DNA of 9,137 bases from Candidatus Njordarchaeum guaymasense (GTDB taxonomy: Archaea > Asgardarchaeota > Njordarchaeia > Njordarchaeales > Njordarchaeaceae), in the NCBI GenBank assembly GCA_030587605.1, contig JAUQYT010000104.1, forward strand, positions 1 through 9,137. Direction: 5' to 3'. The notes under the pieces are model-generated. The model saw only the letters and a list, made by a program, of their open reading frames with translations. It did not search any database and was not told the origin of the DNA. Position numbers and translations under genes: made by a program. This document shows, one piece after another, positions 1 to 5,615 of the stretch; the stretch's first letter is position 1; the number at the start of each line of letters is the position of its first letter.

Positions 1-1
1 G

Positions 2-634
2 AGGGATCCAAATGACTTCGAGTGTATTGTGAGAACCTCAGGGAGGTTGGAACCCCTCAAGATTGTTGCGGAGTGGGCTAGGCCTTACGTGTCTAGACAG
101 GATGCCTTGTCGATTGATTTGGGTTGCGGTACAGGTCTGTTTGAGGAGATCGTTAGGTGCAGGAACATAGTCGGGGTGGATTTCTCTCCGGCCTTTTTGC
201 AGCTTGCTAGGAGAAGAATGACCATAGTTATTGAGAGGAACATCTTTGAACTGCGCTGTGAGGACAGTGTTGCAGACAACATAGTCTCGCTTTTTGTTAT
301 AGATGATTATCTGCCGCAGAAAAAGGTTGAGTTCTTCAAGGAAGTTCATCGTTTGTTGAAGCGAGGTGGGCGGTTCTTCTTTGCAGCTTATTCTCCGAAG
401 GATGAGCGAATGGGAACGATACGTCATGAGCTCAACAAGAGAATCGGGGTAAGCGAGTTCAAGATCTACCTTGAGGGTGCTCCTTCATACGAGGAAAAGT
501 TTCGGAATTGCGGTCTCCTTGTTGACAGGAGCGAGGTAATCAACACGGTGGGCTATTACCAGCCAAAACTAATTGCTGAGCCTCCAATGAGAATCAGAAG
601 GGAATTCGTCTTGATCGTGGCACGAAAACCATAA
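2..634 (+). CDS. Class I SAM-dependent methyltransferase, 5' end probably outside the window
   Basis: This encodes a Rossmann-fold methyltransferase of the Methyltransf_11 / UbiE-like kind that moves a methyl group from S-adenosylmethionine to an unknown acceptor. Counting from a GTG at base 29, motif I is D30-LGCGTG and the acidic residue that would bind the ribose hydroxyls is D51 (in VGVDFS). A later LLKRGGRFFF strand corresponds to the usual post-motif III element. The frame stays open to the left edge (bases 2-28 read RDPNDFECI), and no ribosome binding site precedes the GTG, so the true start probably lies upstream and the gene is partial here. If GTG 29 were the start, the product would be 201 residues. 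It ends at TAA, 114 bases before the corrinoid gene. Substrate cannot be told; a link to the downstream methyl-transfer genes is only positional. Confidence 0.85.
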   Translation, partial: RDPNDFECIVRTSGRLEPLKIVAEWARPYVSRQDALSIDLGCGTGLFEEIVRCRNIVGVDFSPAFLQLARRRMTIVIERNIFELRCEDSVADNIVSLFVIDDYLPQKKVEFFKEVHRLLKRGGRFFFAAYSPKDERMGTIRHELNKRIGVSEFKIYLEGAPSYEEKFRNCGLLVDRSEVINTVGYYQPKLIAEPPMRIRREFVLIVARKP

Positions 635-713
635 AGACAAGGTAACCCATAACTGTAGACCACAATACGCATGTCAGATACTCGGGAAGGCGGAGAACTC
701 TCGGATTCAGATT

Positions 714-747
714 CTTTTGTATGAATCGTGACGATTTGAGGTGGGAG
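714..747 (+). promoter_or_regulatory. Candidate TATA-like box and ribosome binding site of the corrinoid/URO-D operon
   Basis: A strong Shine-Dalgarno sequence, GAGGTG (738-743), lies five bases before the ATG at 749 and fixes that start. An AT-rich stretch TTTTGTATG (714-722) could be a TATA-like box, but it sits so close to the ATG that it would leave almost no leader. The promoter could equally lie further upstream in the 635-713 gap, which holds nothing else recognisable. Confidence 0.35.
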
Positions 748-748
748 A

Positions 749-1405
749 ATGAGTGAAGCTTCCTTGGCGGACAAACTTAGAGACGCGCTGATCAGTGGCG
801 CGGAGAAGTCAAGCGAATCTGAAGCTTTACAAGTAGCGGAGATTTGCCTGAAGAAGAAGTTATCCGGCGACTTACTGGTGAAGAGCATTTCTGAAGCGCT
901 AAACGCGATAGGCAACAAGTTCGAGAAGGGCGATTACTATCTGCCAGAGTTACTGTTCGCTGGGATGATGGCGGAGAAAGTCATAAAGATGCTCAGCCCC
1001 CTGCTCAAGTCGGGCGAGTCGATCAAGGCAGGCGGCAACGTAATCCTTGGAACGGTGAGGGGGGACCTGCACGACTTAGGTAAGAACATTGTGGCTTTAA
1101 TGCTAAGACCAGCGGGGGTCTACGTAATTGATCTCGGCTCAGATGTGCCTCCGGAGAAATTCGTCGAAACTATCCGACGCGAAAAGGCGAGTGTCCTTGG
1201 TATGTCAGCTCTCCTATCCACGACAAGGGAAGAAATGAGGACCGTCATAAACGAATTGAAGAAGAAGGGACTTAGGAACAAGGTTAAAGTGATAGTGGGC
1301 GGCGGAGCGGTGAACGAGGATTTCGCTAGGGAAATCGGGGCAGACGCCTACGGGAAGGATGCGATAGAGGCGGTGAGACTTTGCAGGAAATTCATTGGGA
1401 GCTGA
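749..1405 (+). CDS. Corrinoid (B12-binding) methyl-carrier protein, MtaC/MtbC/MtoC-like
   Basis: This 218-residue protein carries a methyl group on the cobalt of a corrinoid cofactor, shuttling between a substrate-specific methyltransferase and a methyl-accepting one. Residues 1-90 form the helical cap domain (B12-binding-2 type), with the family-typical stretch FEKGDYYLPELLFAGMMAE. Residues from about 95 on are the Rossmann-like B12-binding domain. The lower axial ligand motif D-x-H-x-x-G is D106-L-H108-D-L-G111, followed by KNIV. The other two cobalamin signatures are also present: S153-ALLSTT and V183-GGGAV. Length is normal for MtaC/MtbC-type carriers, and the start is supported by the GAGGTG ribosome binding site. 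Its TGA lies five bases before the TTG start chosen for the URO-D gene, so the two are surely co-transcribed. The methyl donor (methanol, methylamine, methoxy-aromatic or other) cannot be read from the carrier. Confidence 0.95.
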   Translation: MSEASLADKLRDALISGAEKSSESEALQVAEICLKKKLSGDLLVKSISEALNAIGNKFEKGDYYLPELLFAGMMAEKVIKMLSPLLKSGESIKAGGNVILGTVRGDLHDLGKNIVALMLRPAGVYVIDLGSDVPPEKFVETIRREKASVLGMSALLSTTREEMRTVINELKKKGLRNKVKVIVGGGAVNEDFAREIGADAYGKDAIEAVRLCRKFIGS

Positions 1406-1409
1406 GAGC

Positions 1410-2555
1410 TTGAACCACCTGGAAAGAGTGCAGAAGGCGATAAACAAGAAGGAGCCAGACAGGGTTCCAATAGACTTGGGCGGACCGATAAGCGGCATAA
1501 CCAAGGTCGCCTACGACAGACTTCTGATCCGCTTGAAATTCGCGGCTCCGGAGTCGAAAATCTGGGATTTAATGCAGGGCTTGGTTGAACCAGATGGGCG
1601 CATCTTGGAAAGCCTCGGCGTCGATTTCAGGCACATAAGACCAAACCCGCCAAGAGAAGATGAGGTGAGGCGCGGAGAAGGCTGGATAGTAAATGAGTTT
1701 GGCTTCATGTTGAGGAAGCAGTACCACGGGTACTACTATGAATTCGTGGAAGACAAGGCACCCCTTTACGGCGCTAAGGACGTAGCGAATGTTGAGGCTT
1801 ACAAAGGACCCGTGGCACATGAGGGGAGGTTCAAGGATCTCAGTAAGCGGGCGAAGGTTTTGCTTGACAAGGGGTTCGCTGTAACGGCGGACGTCTTCCT
1901 CGGCGGAATAATGGAGCTCGCGGTTTGGCTTAGAGGGTTCACCAAGTTCTACTATGAGTTGGCTGCTAGCCCGGAACTCGCGGAAGCAATCTTGGACAAG
2001 ACTTTAGAGATCAATGAGCGCTTCTGGCAGCCTTACCTCAACGAGGTTGGGGACTACGCCACGGTTGTTCTCTGCGCGGATGATTATGGTCACCAGAATG
2101 GGCTGCTCATATCTCCAGCGCTTTGGAGGAAGTATGTGAAACCTAGGTTGAGGGAACTTGTTGGTCTTGTCAAGAGGCTGGCGAAAGGGGCCAAGGTTCA
2201 ACTCCACAGCTGCGGTTCTGTGGAGCCAATAATAGGGGACTTGGCTGAGGTTGGCATTGATATTCTCAACCCGATACAGCCTAGGGCGAAGGACATGGAT
2301 TCACGCCACCTCATCGAGAAATACGACAAGAAGATCTGCTACCACGGCGGAATAGACATCCAATACGTCTTGCCAAAAGGCACAACGAAAGATGTAGAGG
2401 AAGAGGTCAAGAGGAGAATAAGAGACTTGGCTCCTGGAGGAGGTTATATACTCGCCGCCGCTCACAACATACAACCTGATGTCCCACCAGAAAATATAGT
2501 GACTATGTTCGAGGCGGGACAGAAATTCGGGAAGTATCCTGTGAGACTCACGTAG
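1410..2555 (+). CDS. URO-D/MtaA-family cobalamin-dependent methyltransferase
   Basis: This 381-residue protein belongs to the uroporphyrinogen decarboxylase / MtaA-CmuA fold. Beside a corrinoid carrier it should transfer methyl groups to or from the corrinoid rather than make heme. The family opening is LERVQKAINKKEPDRVPIDLG. A candidate zinc site is H266-x-C268 (in LHSCGS) plus H352 (in AAHNIQPD), where MtaA/MtbA enzymes have a third cysteine. GGIDIQ and GGGYIL are typical of this branch. I chose the TTG at 1410 because it gives the usual N-terminus and has GGGAG (1397-1401) eight bases upstream; a TTG at 1395 would overlap the corrinoid gene and add five residues. It may be a demethylase such as MtvB/MtoB (methoxy-aromatics) or an MtaA/MtbA-like enzyme; sequence alone does not decide. 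It ends at TAG, with a back-up TAA eight codons later. Confidence 0.92.
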   Translation: MNHLERVQKAINKKEPDRVPIDLGGPISGITKVAYDRLLIRLKFAAPESKIWDLMQGLVEPDGRILESLGVDFRHIRPNPPREDEVRRGEGWIVNEFGFMLRKQYHGYYYEFVEDKAPLYGAKDVANVEAYKGPVAHEGRFKDLSKRAKVLLDKGFAVTADVFLGGIMELAVWLRGFTKFYYELAASPELAEAILDKTLEINERFWQPYLNEVGDYATVVLCADDYGHQNGLLISPALWRKYVKPRLRELVGLVKRLAKGAKVQLHSCGSVEPIIGDLAEVGIDILNPIQPRAKDMDSRHLIEKYDKKICYHGGIDIQYVLPKGTTKDVEEEVKRRIRDLAPGGGYILAAAHNIQPDVPPENIVTMFEAGQKFGKYPVRLT

Positions 2556-2575
2556 GCGCCCTGCACCTTAGGCAT

Positions 2576-2938
2576 CTAAGATCTTGGACCATAAGGACAA
2601 GAAACGTCAGGTCCCAACCAGTCTCCTGTTGCTACATATGCGGTGTATCTGCAGCCGCCGCATAGACCCTTGTAGGCGCATATTCCGCAGGAACCTTTCA
2701 GCGCTTTTCGGTTTCTGATGTAGTTCAGTGTCTTGTTGTGAATCCATATTTCTTCGAGGCTTTGTTCGACGAGGTTGCCTAGCTTTATTGGTGCTGGAAC
2801 GCAGGGAAGCAGGTCCCCCGTAGCAGTGAGTCCGGCATAAGTCAAAGCTGTCGAACAACCACTGAAACCTGCTGCAAGCTTTCTAACGATCTTGGAGACC
2901 CCTAGCCCAAACTTGTCTCGAAACATGTTTTCGTAGCC
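2576..2938 (-). CDS. SPASM-domain half of an interrupted radical SAM protein
   Basis: This is the C-terminal part of the radical SAM gene immediately upstream, in the same reading frame and separated from it only by one TAG at 2939-2941. After the TAG it reads GYEN and then an ATG at 2926, which would give a 116-residue protein if translated alone. In the numbering of a 419-residue full-length product, the auxiliary iron-sulfur cysteines are C327, C345, C383-x2-C386-x5-C392-x2-C395 and C413, a complete SPASM-type set of seven. The stretch PAPIKLGNLVEQSLEEIW is the typical SPASM linker. No ribosome binding site is convincing before the internal ATG, so independent translation is doubtful. Preservation of all cysteines suggests recent interruption, a sequencing error, or readthrough. 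It ends with a TAG, convergent with the URO-D gene 20 bases away. Confidence 0.75.
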   Translation of the reverse strand, partial: GYENMFRDKFGLGVSKIVRKLAAGFSGCSTALTYAGLTATGDLLPCVPAPIKLGNLVEQSLEEIWIHNKTLNYIRNRKALKGSCGICAYKGLCGGCRYTAYVATGDWLGPDVSCPYGPRS

Positions 2939-2948
2939 CTAGAGGGCT
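2935..2948 (-). other. In-frame TAG inside a small inverted repeat, between radical SAM and SPASM domains
   Basis: Read on the minus strand, the codon series is S-E-A-L-TAG-G-Y-E-N-M with no frame change. The TAG sits inside AGCCCT-CT-AGGGCT, six-base arms that are exact complements around a two-base centre. In RNA this could fold as a 5-bp stem with the UA of the codon in the loop. It may be a nonsense mutation, a sequencing error, or a recoded (pyrrolysine) codon; the sequence alone does not decide. Confidence 0.7.
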
Positions 2949-3835
2949 TCGCTCACTGTGAAGACTCTGCCGTCTGAGGACTCGTGTCCAAGGCGCGAGT
3001 AGTAGGTCATTCCTCGGGCGTAGCACTGCATCCCGCATCCGTCTACAACGCTCTCGTAGAACTTGGTGTACAGGGTTTTGAGTGAAACATCCTTCTCCTT
3101 GGGCGTCGCGTCAAGATAGCAAGCGTCTACTCCACGGCCTGCGGGTATGAGTCTGTTCAGATAGAATCTTGTTGCTCCAAGTTTTTCAGCTAAATTCATT
3201 GTTTCTTGTAGTTCGTTGGTGTTCTTGGAGTGGAGGGTCATGGTGGTTGCTAGCTCGTCGAAACCTTGGGCGGCGCAGTTCCAGATTCCTTCTATCGTTG
3301 CGTCGAAGCTTCCGCGTTTGTCCCTCAGGAAATCGTGGGTTTCGGGTCTTGCGCCGTCTAACCCTATTTCCACACGTTTGATTCCTGCTTTTGCAAGTTT
3401 TCTGGCTATGCTGGGAGTGATGAGGGTTCCATTCGAGGCAATTGTGTAGAGCATGCCCTTATCGTTTGCCCTTCTGACAACGTCGTAGATGTCGTTGCGT
3501 AGTAGTGGCTCACCTCCCGAGAATGTTACTATCGCTACCCCCGCGTTGTTCATGTTGTCTATTACTTTGAATGCTTGGGAAGTCGTCAGTTCCCCGTCGG
3601 AACATGTTGGTGACGAGTCCTGGTGGCAGCGTAGGCAATTAAGATTGCATCTGTTGGTGAAGTTCCACACTATGGTTATTGGGGCGCCGGTCGGCTGCGG
3701 AAACCTCAGTCCAAAGTTGGCGATCCCTTTCACGGTGCTGAGCATGCATCTGCGCATCAGTGGGTCCTTTAGCATAGGTTTTATTGCGTTGGAGTCGACG
3801 CCTAAGCTTAGGAGTAGCAGACGAATCAAAGGCAT
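2939..3835 (-). CDS. Radical SAM core half of an interrupted radical SAM/SPASM protein
   Basis: This 298-residue part carries the catalytic core of a radical SAM enzyme that would cleave SAM with a [4Fe-4S] cluster to start a 5'-deoxyadenosyl radical reaction. The cluster motif is C63-x3-C67-x2-C70 (NRCNLNCLRC). S106-GGE-P is the SAM-binding GGE motif, and IASNGTLI and VEIGLDG are the later barrel strands of the SPASM-maturase/AhbD-like group. A roughly 45-residue helical N-terminus precedes the core. The start is ATG 3835: the frame is closed by TGA about 17 codons upstream and no other start codon lies between. The frame ends at TAG (2939-2941) after VSEAL and resumes directly with GYEN and a full SPASM domain. 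Substrate is unknown; peptide or cofactor maturation is the usual role of the group. Confidence 0.8.
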   Translation of the reverse strand: MPLIRLLLLSLGVDSNAIKPMLKDPLMRRCMLSTVKGIANFGLRFPQPTGAPITIVWNFTNRCNLNCLRCHQDSSPTCSDGELTTSQAFKVIDNMNNAGVAIVTFSGGEPLLRNDIYDVVRRANDKGMLYTIASNGTLITPSIARKLAKAGIKRVEIGLDGARPETHDFLRDKRGSFDATIEGIWNCAAQGFDELATTMTLHSKNTNELQETMNLAEKLGATRFYLNRLIPAGRGVDACYLDATPKEKDVSLKTLYTKFYESVVDGCGMQCYARGMTYYSRLGHESSDGRVFTVSEAL

Positions 3836-3860
3836 CAGCGCAGCTGAGGCTAGCAGGCAA

Positions 3861-3889
3861 CTCTCACAGTCAGAGTTAGACTGTCAGAG
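3861..3889. repeat. Inverted repeat, 11-base arms with one mismatch
   Basis: The arms CTCTCACAGTC (3861-3871) and GACTGTCAGAG (3879-3889) pair at 10 of 11 positions around a 7-base loop. The repeat lies 26 bases upstream of the radical SAM start codon, on the 5' side of that gene. A second short hairpin, GAGAG-TAGT-CTCTC, follows at 3905-3918. It could be an operator or a leader hairpin. Confidence 0.5.
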
Positions 3890-4277
3890 TAAAAGTCGAA
3901 GACCGAGAGTAGTCTCTCTTGCCCGCATTTCTCGCATCTGTTCACTAGGCGGCGCGCAAGATTCCTCCCACAGGGGCGATAGTATCTGAGCTAGGCGATG
4001 GTTGCCTGACATATCATTCAATGCTTATCCGACCGCTTCTTACTTGTTGTGGCGTTTCAAGACGATCAGGCATATATTGGTTTGGATACCCCTCTAGGCG
4101 AGTGTACTTGCTTCTTAGGTGCTCGTCCCACCTCCATGATTTCTCGGTTGTCGAACTGGTCGACATCGTGATCGAAGTTACCATGCCTTCTTGCTGCAAA
4201 TCACTTACATTCTTTTCCCTACCTCAGCTTTTTCGAAAGGAATTGTTATTCAGAATCGGTTGCAAAAGAGAAGGGAA

Positions 4278-4332
4278 TCTTTTTTAAGGTTCACCAAGGT
4301 AGGGTAGATGACCAAATCTATCAATCAGGGGG
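4278..4332 (+). promoter_or_regulatory. Probable promoter and ribosome binding site of the C_GCAxxG_C_C gene
   Basis: A T-rich TATA-like box, TCTTTTTTAAGG (4278-4289), lies about 55 bases before the ATG at 4341, so transcription would start near 4310 with a leader of about 30 bases. CAGGGGG (4326-4332) sits eight bases before the ATG as a ribosome binding site. A short inverted repeat, TAGAT/ATCTA (4305-4320), overlaps the expected transcription start. Confidence 0.5.
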
Positions 4333-4340
4333 CATAGAAC

Positions 4341-4817
4341 ATGGATGATGTAAGATACAATGATATATTGACTCGAAGTTTCGCAAGGATGCATATGTAT
4401 ACTTGCGCAGAGGCGAGCCTGCAAGGTTTGCTTGAATTTTGGGATATGCCGCGGATAAAGGGATCCTGGGCTACGGCAGGTTACATGGGCGCGATACAGT
4501 CGGGAAATACAACTTGCGGGTTGCTCATCGGCAGCAGCGTTGCCATCGGGTTAAAAGTTGGCCATGGACAGGAGACGATTCCCGAGGAGAATGATAAAAT
4601 CAGGAAGAAGGCGGTACAGGAAGTAAATAAGCTGTACAAGGCATTCCTGCAGGAATTCGGTTGCACCGAATGTAAGAAAATGAGCAGGCACGATTTTTCG
4701 AACCCCGAATCCGCCCTGCGATACATCCAAACAAAAGCATGGAAAACAACTTGTGATAAGGGGTTAAAATTCATCTTTGACTACGTGAAATCACGGACGG
4801 AAGAGGGAAAAATCTAG
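4341..4817 (+). CDS. C_GCAxxG_C_C family putative redox-active cysteine protein
   Basis: This 158-residue soluble protein matches the C_GCAxxG_C_C family, small proteins thought to be redox-active or to hold a metal or iron-sulfur centre; the biochemical role is not established. The spaced cysteines are C22 (in YTCAEAS), C59 (in GNTTCGLLIGSSVAIGL, the equivalent of the GCAxxG core), C108-x2-C111 (FGCTECKKM) and C138. The name-giving GCA is here TCG, as in many members. Helical glycine-rich packing around C59 is typical, and there is no signal peptide or membrane segment. The start is supported by CAGGGGG eight bases upstream and by a TATA-like box further up. It stands alone, convergent with a methyltransferase, so context gives no function. 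It ends at TAG, with TAA five codons later. Confidence 0.88.
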   Translation: MDDVRYNDILTRSFARMHMYTCAEASLQGLLEFWDMPRIKGSWATAGYMGAIQSGNTTCGLLIGSSVAIGLKVGHGQETIPEENDKIRKKAVQEVNKLYKAFLQEFGCTECKKMSRHDFSNPESALRYIQTKAWKTTCDKGLKFIFDYVKSRTEEGKI

Positions 4818-4859
4818 GGACTCAAACGGTTTTAAGATACCACTCGCGAATCATACGGG

Positions 4860-4881
4860 TAGGCGCGAAAAGCGCGCGCTA
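4860..4881. terminator. GC-rich hairpin between convergent genes, possible terminator
   Basis: TAG-GCGCG (4860-4867) pairs with CGCGC-(G)-CTA (4873-4881) around the loop AAAAG, giving an 8-bp stem with one bulged G. It lies midway in the 150-base gap between two convergent genes, where a terminator is expected. No T-run follows on either strand, so termination is a guess. The rest of the gap shows no gene. Confidence 0.35.
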
Positions 4882-4967
4882 AGAATAAGGTTGCAGGTCT
4901 CTAACAACACACACTTGTGGTTCTAATCTATAACCGAGCTTGTGAATATCCTTGTTGATCTCCTATT

Positions 4968-5540
4968 CTAGGGTCTTGCTATTACCAGATAGTGGTATGG
5001 TCCAGCTTCTTTTGCAGTCTCGATTCTGAAGCCTGCTGCCTCGATCCGCTTCACTGCTTCTTCTTGGCTGAACCTTATATGTAGTGGTGGACCTATCTCC
5101 ATGGGTTGCTTCTTCCAGTCTAGGTCAACCAGACGTCCAGTGGGCTTTAGCATTCTCTTGGCATTCACGAGAACCTTCGCTGGGTCCCTAAAGTCATGAA
5201 GGTCGATTCCGAAGAAAACGATGTCAGCGCATCCTTCACACAAGATTGTATCTTCAGCTGCTCCTATCGTTAAGTTGAGGTTTCTCAATCCTTCCTTCAT
5301 TGCTTTCTCCTTTAGCTGGTCTACGGCTTCTTTGTATATGTCTACCCCGCAGACCTTTCCCTTCTTACCCACGATTCTTGCGGCTGGAAGCGCGAAGAAG
5401 CCCTCCCCGCATCCCACATCTATGAATGTCAAGCCAGGTTTCAGGCCGATATCAGCCAAGATGGCTTCCGGGTTCTGCCATTTTGTCCTTTCCTTCTCAT
5501 CGTCGTAGAATACGTGTGCGTGCAAGGTGGACAACTCCAT
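4968..5540 (-). CDS. Small class I SAM-dependent methyltransferase, 190 residues
   Basis: This is a compact Rossmann-fold methyltransferase using S-adenosylmethionine on an unknown acceptor. Motif I is D41-VGCGEG (in TFIDVGCGEGFFALPAA), and the acidic residue after strand 2 is D67 (in VCGVDIY). ADIVFFGIDLHDFRDP is motif II, and ML-PTGRLVDLDWK follows as the next strand. The C-terminal part (HIRFSQEEAVKRIEAAGF) is the helix-strand pair common in UbiE-like enzymes. The frame stays open upstream to 5792, but that extension would run antisense into the dehydratase gene and has no methyltransferase sequence. ATG 5540 gives a normal N-terminus (MELSTLHAHVFYDD) and is the start chosen. It diverges from the dehydratase gene with a 75-base shared control region, so the two may be co-regulated. 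It ends at TAG. Confidence 0.88.
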   Translation of the reverse strand: MELSTLHAHVFYDDEKERTKWQNPEAILADIGLKPGLTFIDVGCGEGFFALPAARIVGKKGKVCGVDIYKEAVDQLKEKAMKEGLRNLNLTIGAAEDTILCEGCADIVFFGIDLHDFRDPAKVLVNAKRMLKPTGRLVDLDWKKQPMEIGPPLHIRFSQEEAVKRIEAAGFRIETAKEAGPYHYLVIARP

Positions 5541-5615
5541 CCTTATTATGATAAGGTTTAAGGAAAAGGTTATCCGCTTCTTAGAGTATAACCCTAACGG
5601 TCTGGGTGAATAGAC
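5541..5615. promoter_or_regulatory. Divergent promoter region with two inverted repeats
   Basis: These 75 bases must drive both the methyltransferase (leftward) and the dehydratase (rightward). Two AT-rich boxes, GGTTTAAGG (5555-5563) and GTATAACC (5586-5593), could serve as TATA boxes in either direction. Two perfect six-base inverted repeats overlap them: CCTTAT-TATG-ATAAGG (5541-5556), touching the leftward start codon, and GGTTAT-14 bases-ATAACC (5568-5593). GGGTGA (5604-5609) is the ribosome binding site of the rightward gene, six bases before its ATG. The repeats are candidate operators for a shared regulator. Confidence 0.5.

Larger units (their letters stand above)
3836..4340. other. 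Gene-poor region of about 500 bases between divergent genes
   Basis: I see no convincing gene here. The longest frames (an 88-codon one on the plus strand from 4021, and a 61-codon one on the minus strand, 4014-4199) have no recognisable family and no clear ribosome binding site. The stretch must carry the promoters of the radical SAM gene (leftward) and the cysteine protein gene (rightward). On the minus strand, AATATATGCC near 4071-4080 resembles a TATA box; if used, it would give the radical SAM gene a leader of about 200 bases containing the hairpin at 3861-3889. It may also hold decayed gene remains or a small RNA. Confidence 0.5.

Noticed and set aside
1395..1409. Alternative TTG start of the URO-D gene, overlapping the corrinoid gene
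   Set aside because: The TTG at 1410 gives the usual family N-terminus and a better-spaced GGGAG; the upstream start adds five unconserved residues.
3489..3989. A 166-codon plus-strand frame
   Set aside because: It is antisense to the radical SAM core, whose motifs are clear; the frame is a by-product.
3974..4009. Two similar short stretches, GGCGATAGTATCTGA and GGCGATGGTTGCCTGA, reminiscent of archaeal C/D box RNA boxes
   Set aside because: The C box is poor, box spacing does not fit a C/D guide RNA, and the similarity is short enough for chance.
4014..4199. A 61-codon minus-strand frame with a plausible-looking composition (many W, R, Y, P)
   Set aside because: I recognise no family, the frame is closed shortly upstream, and no ribosome binding site is seen; I keep it only as possible gene remains.
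4915..4936. GGTTCTAATCTATAACC, resembling a tRNA T-arm
   Set aside because: The loop is nine bases with a four-base stem, and no acceptor or anticodon arms are present around it.
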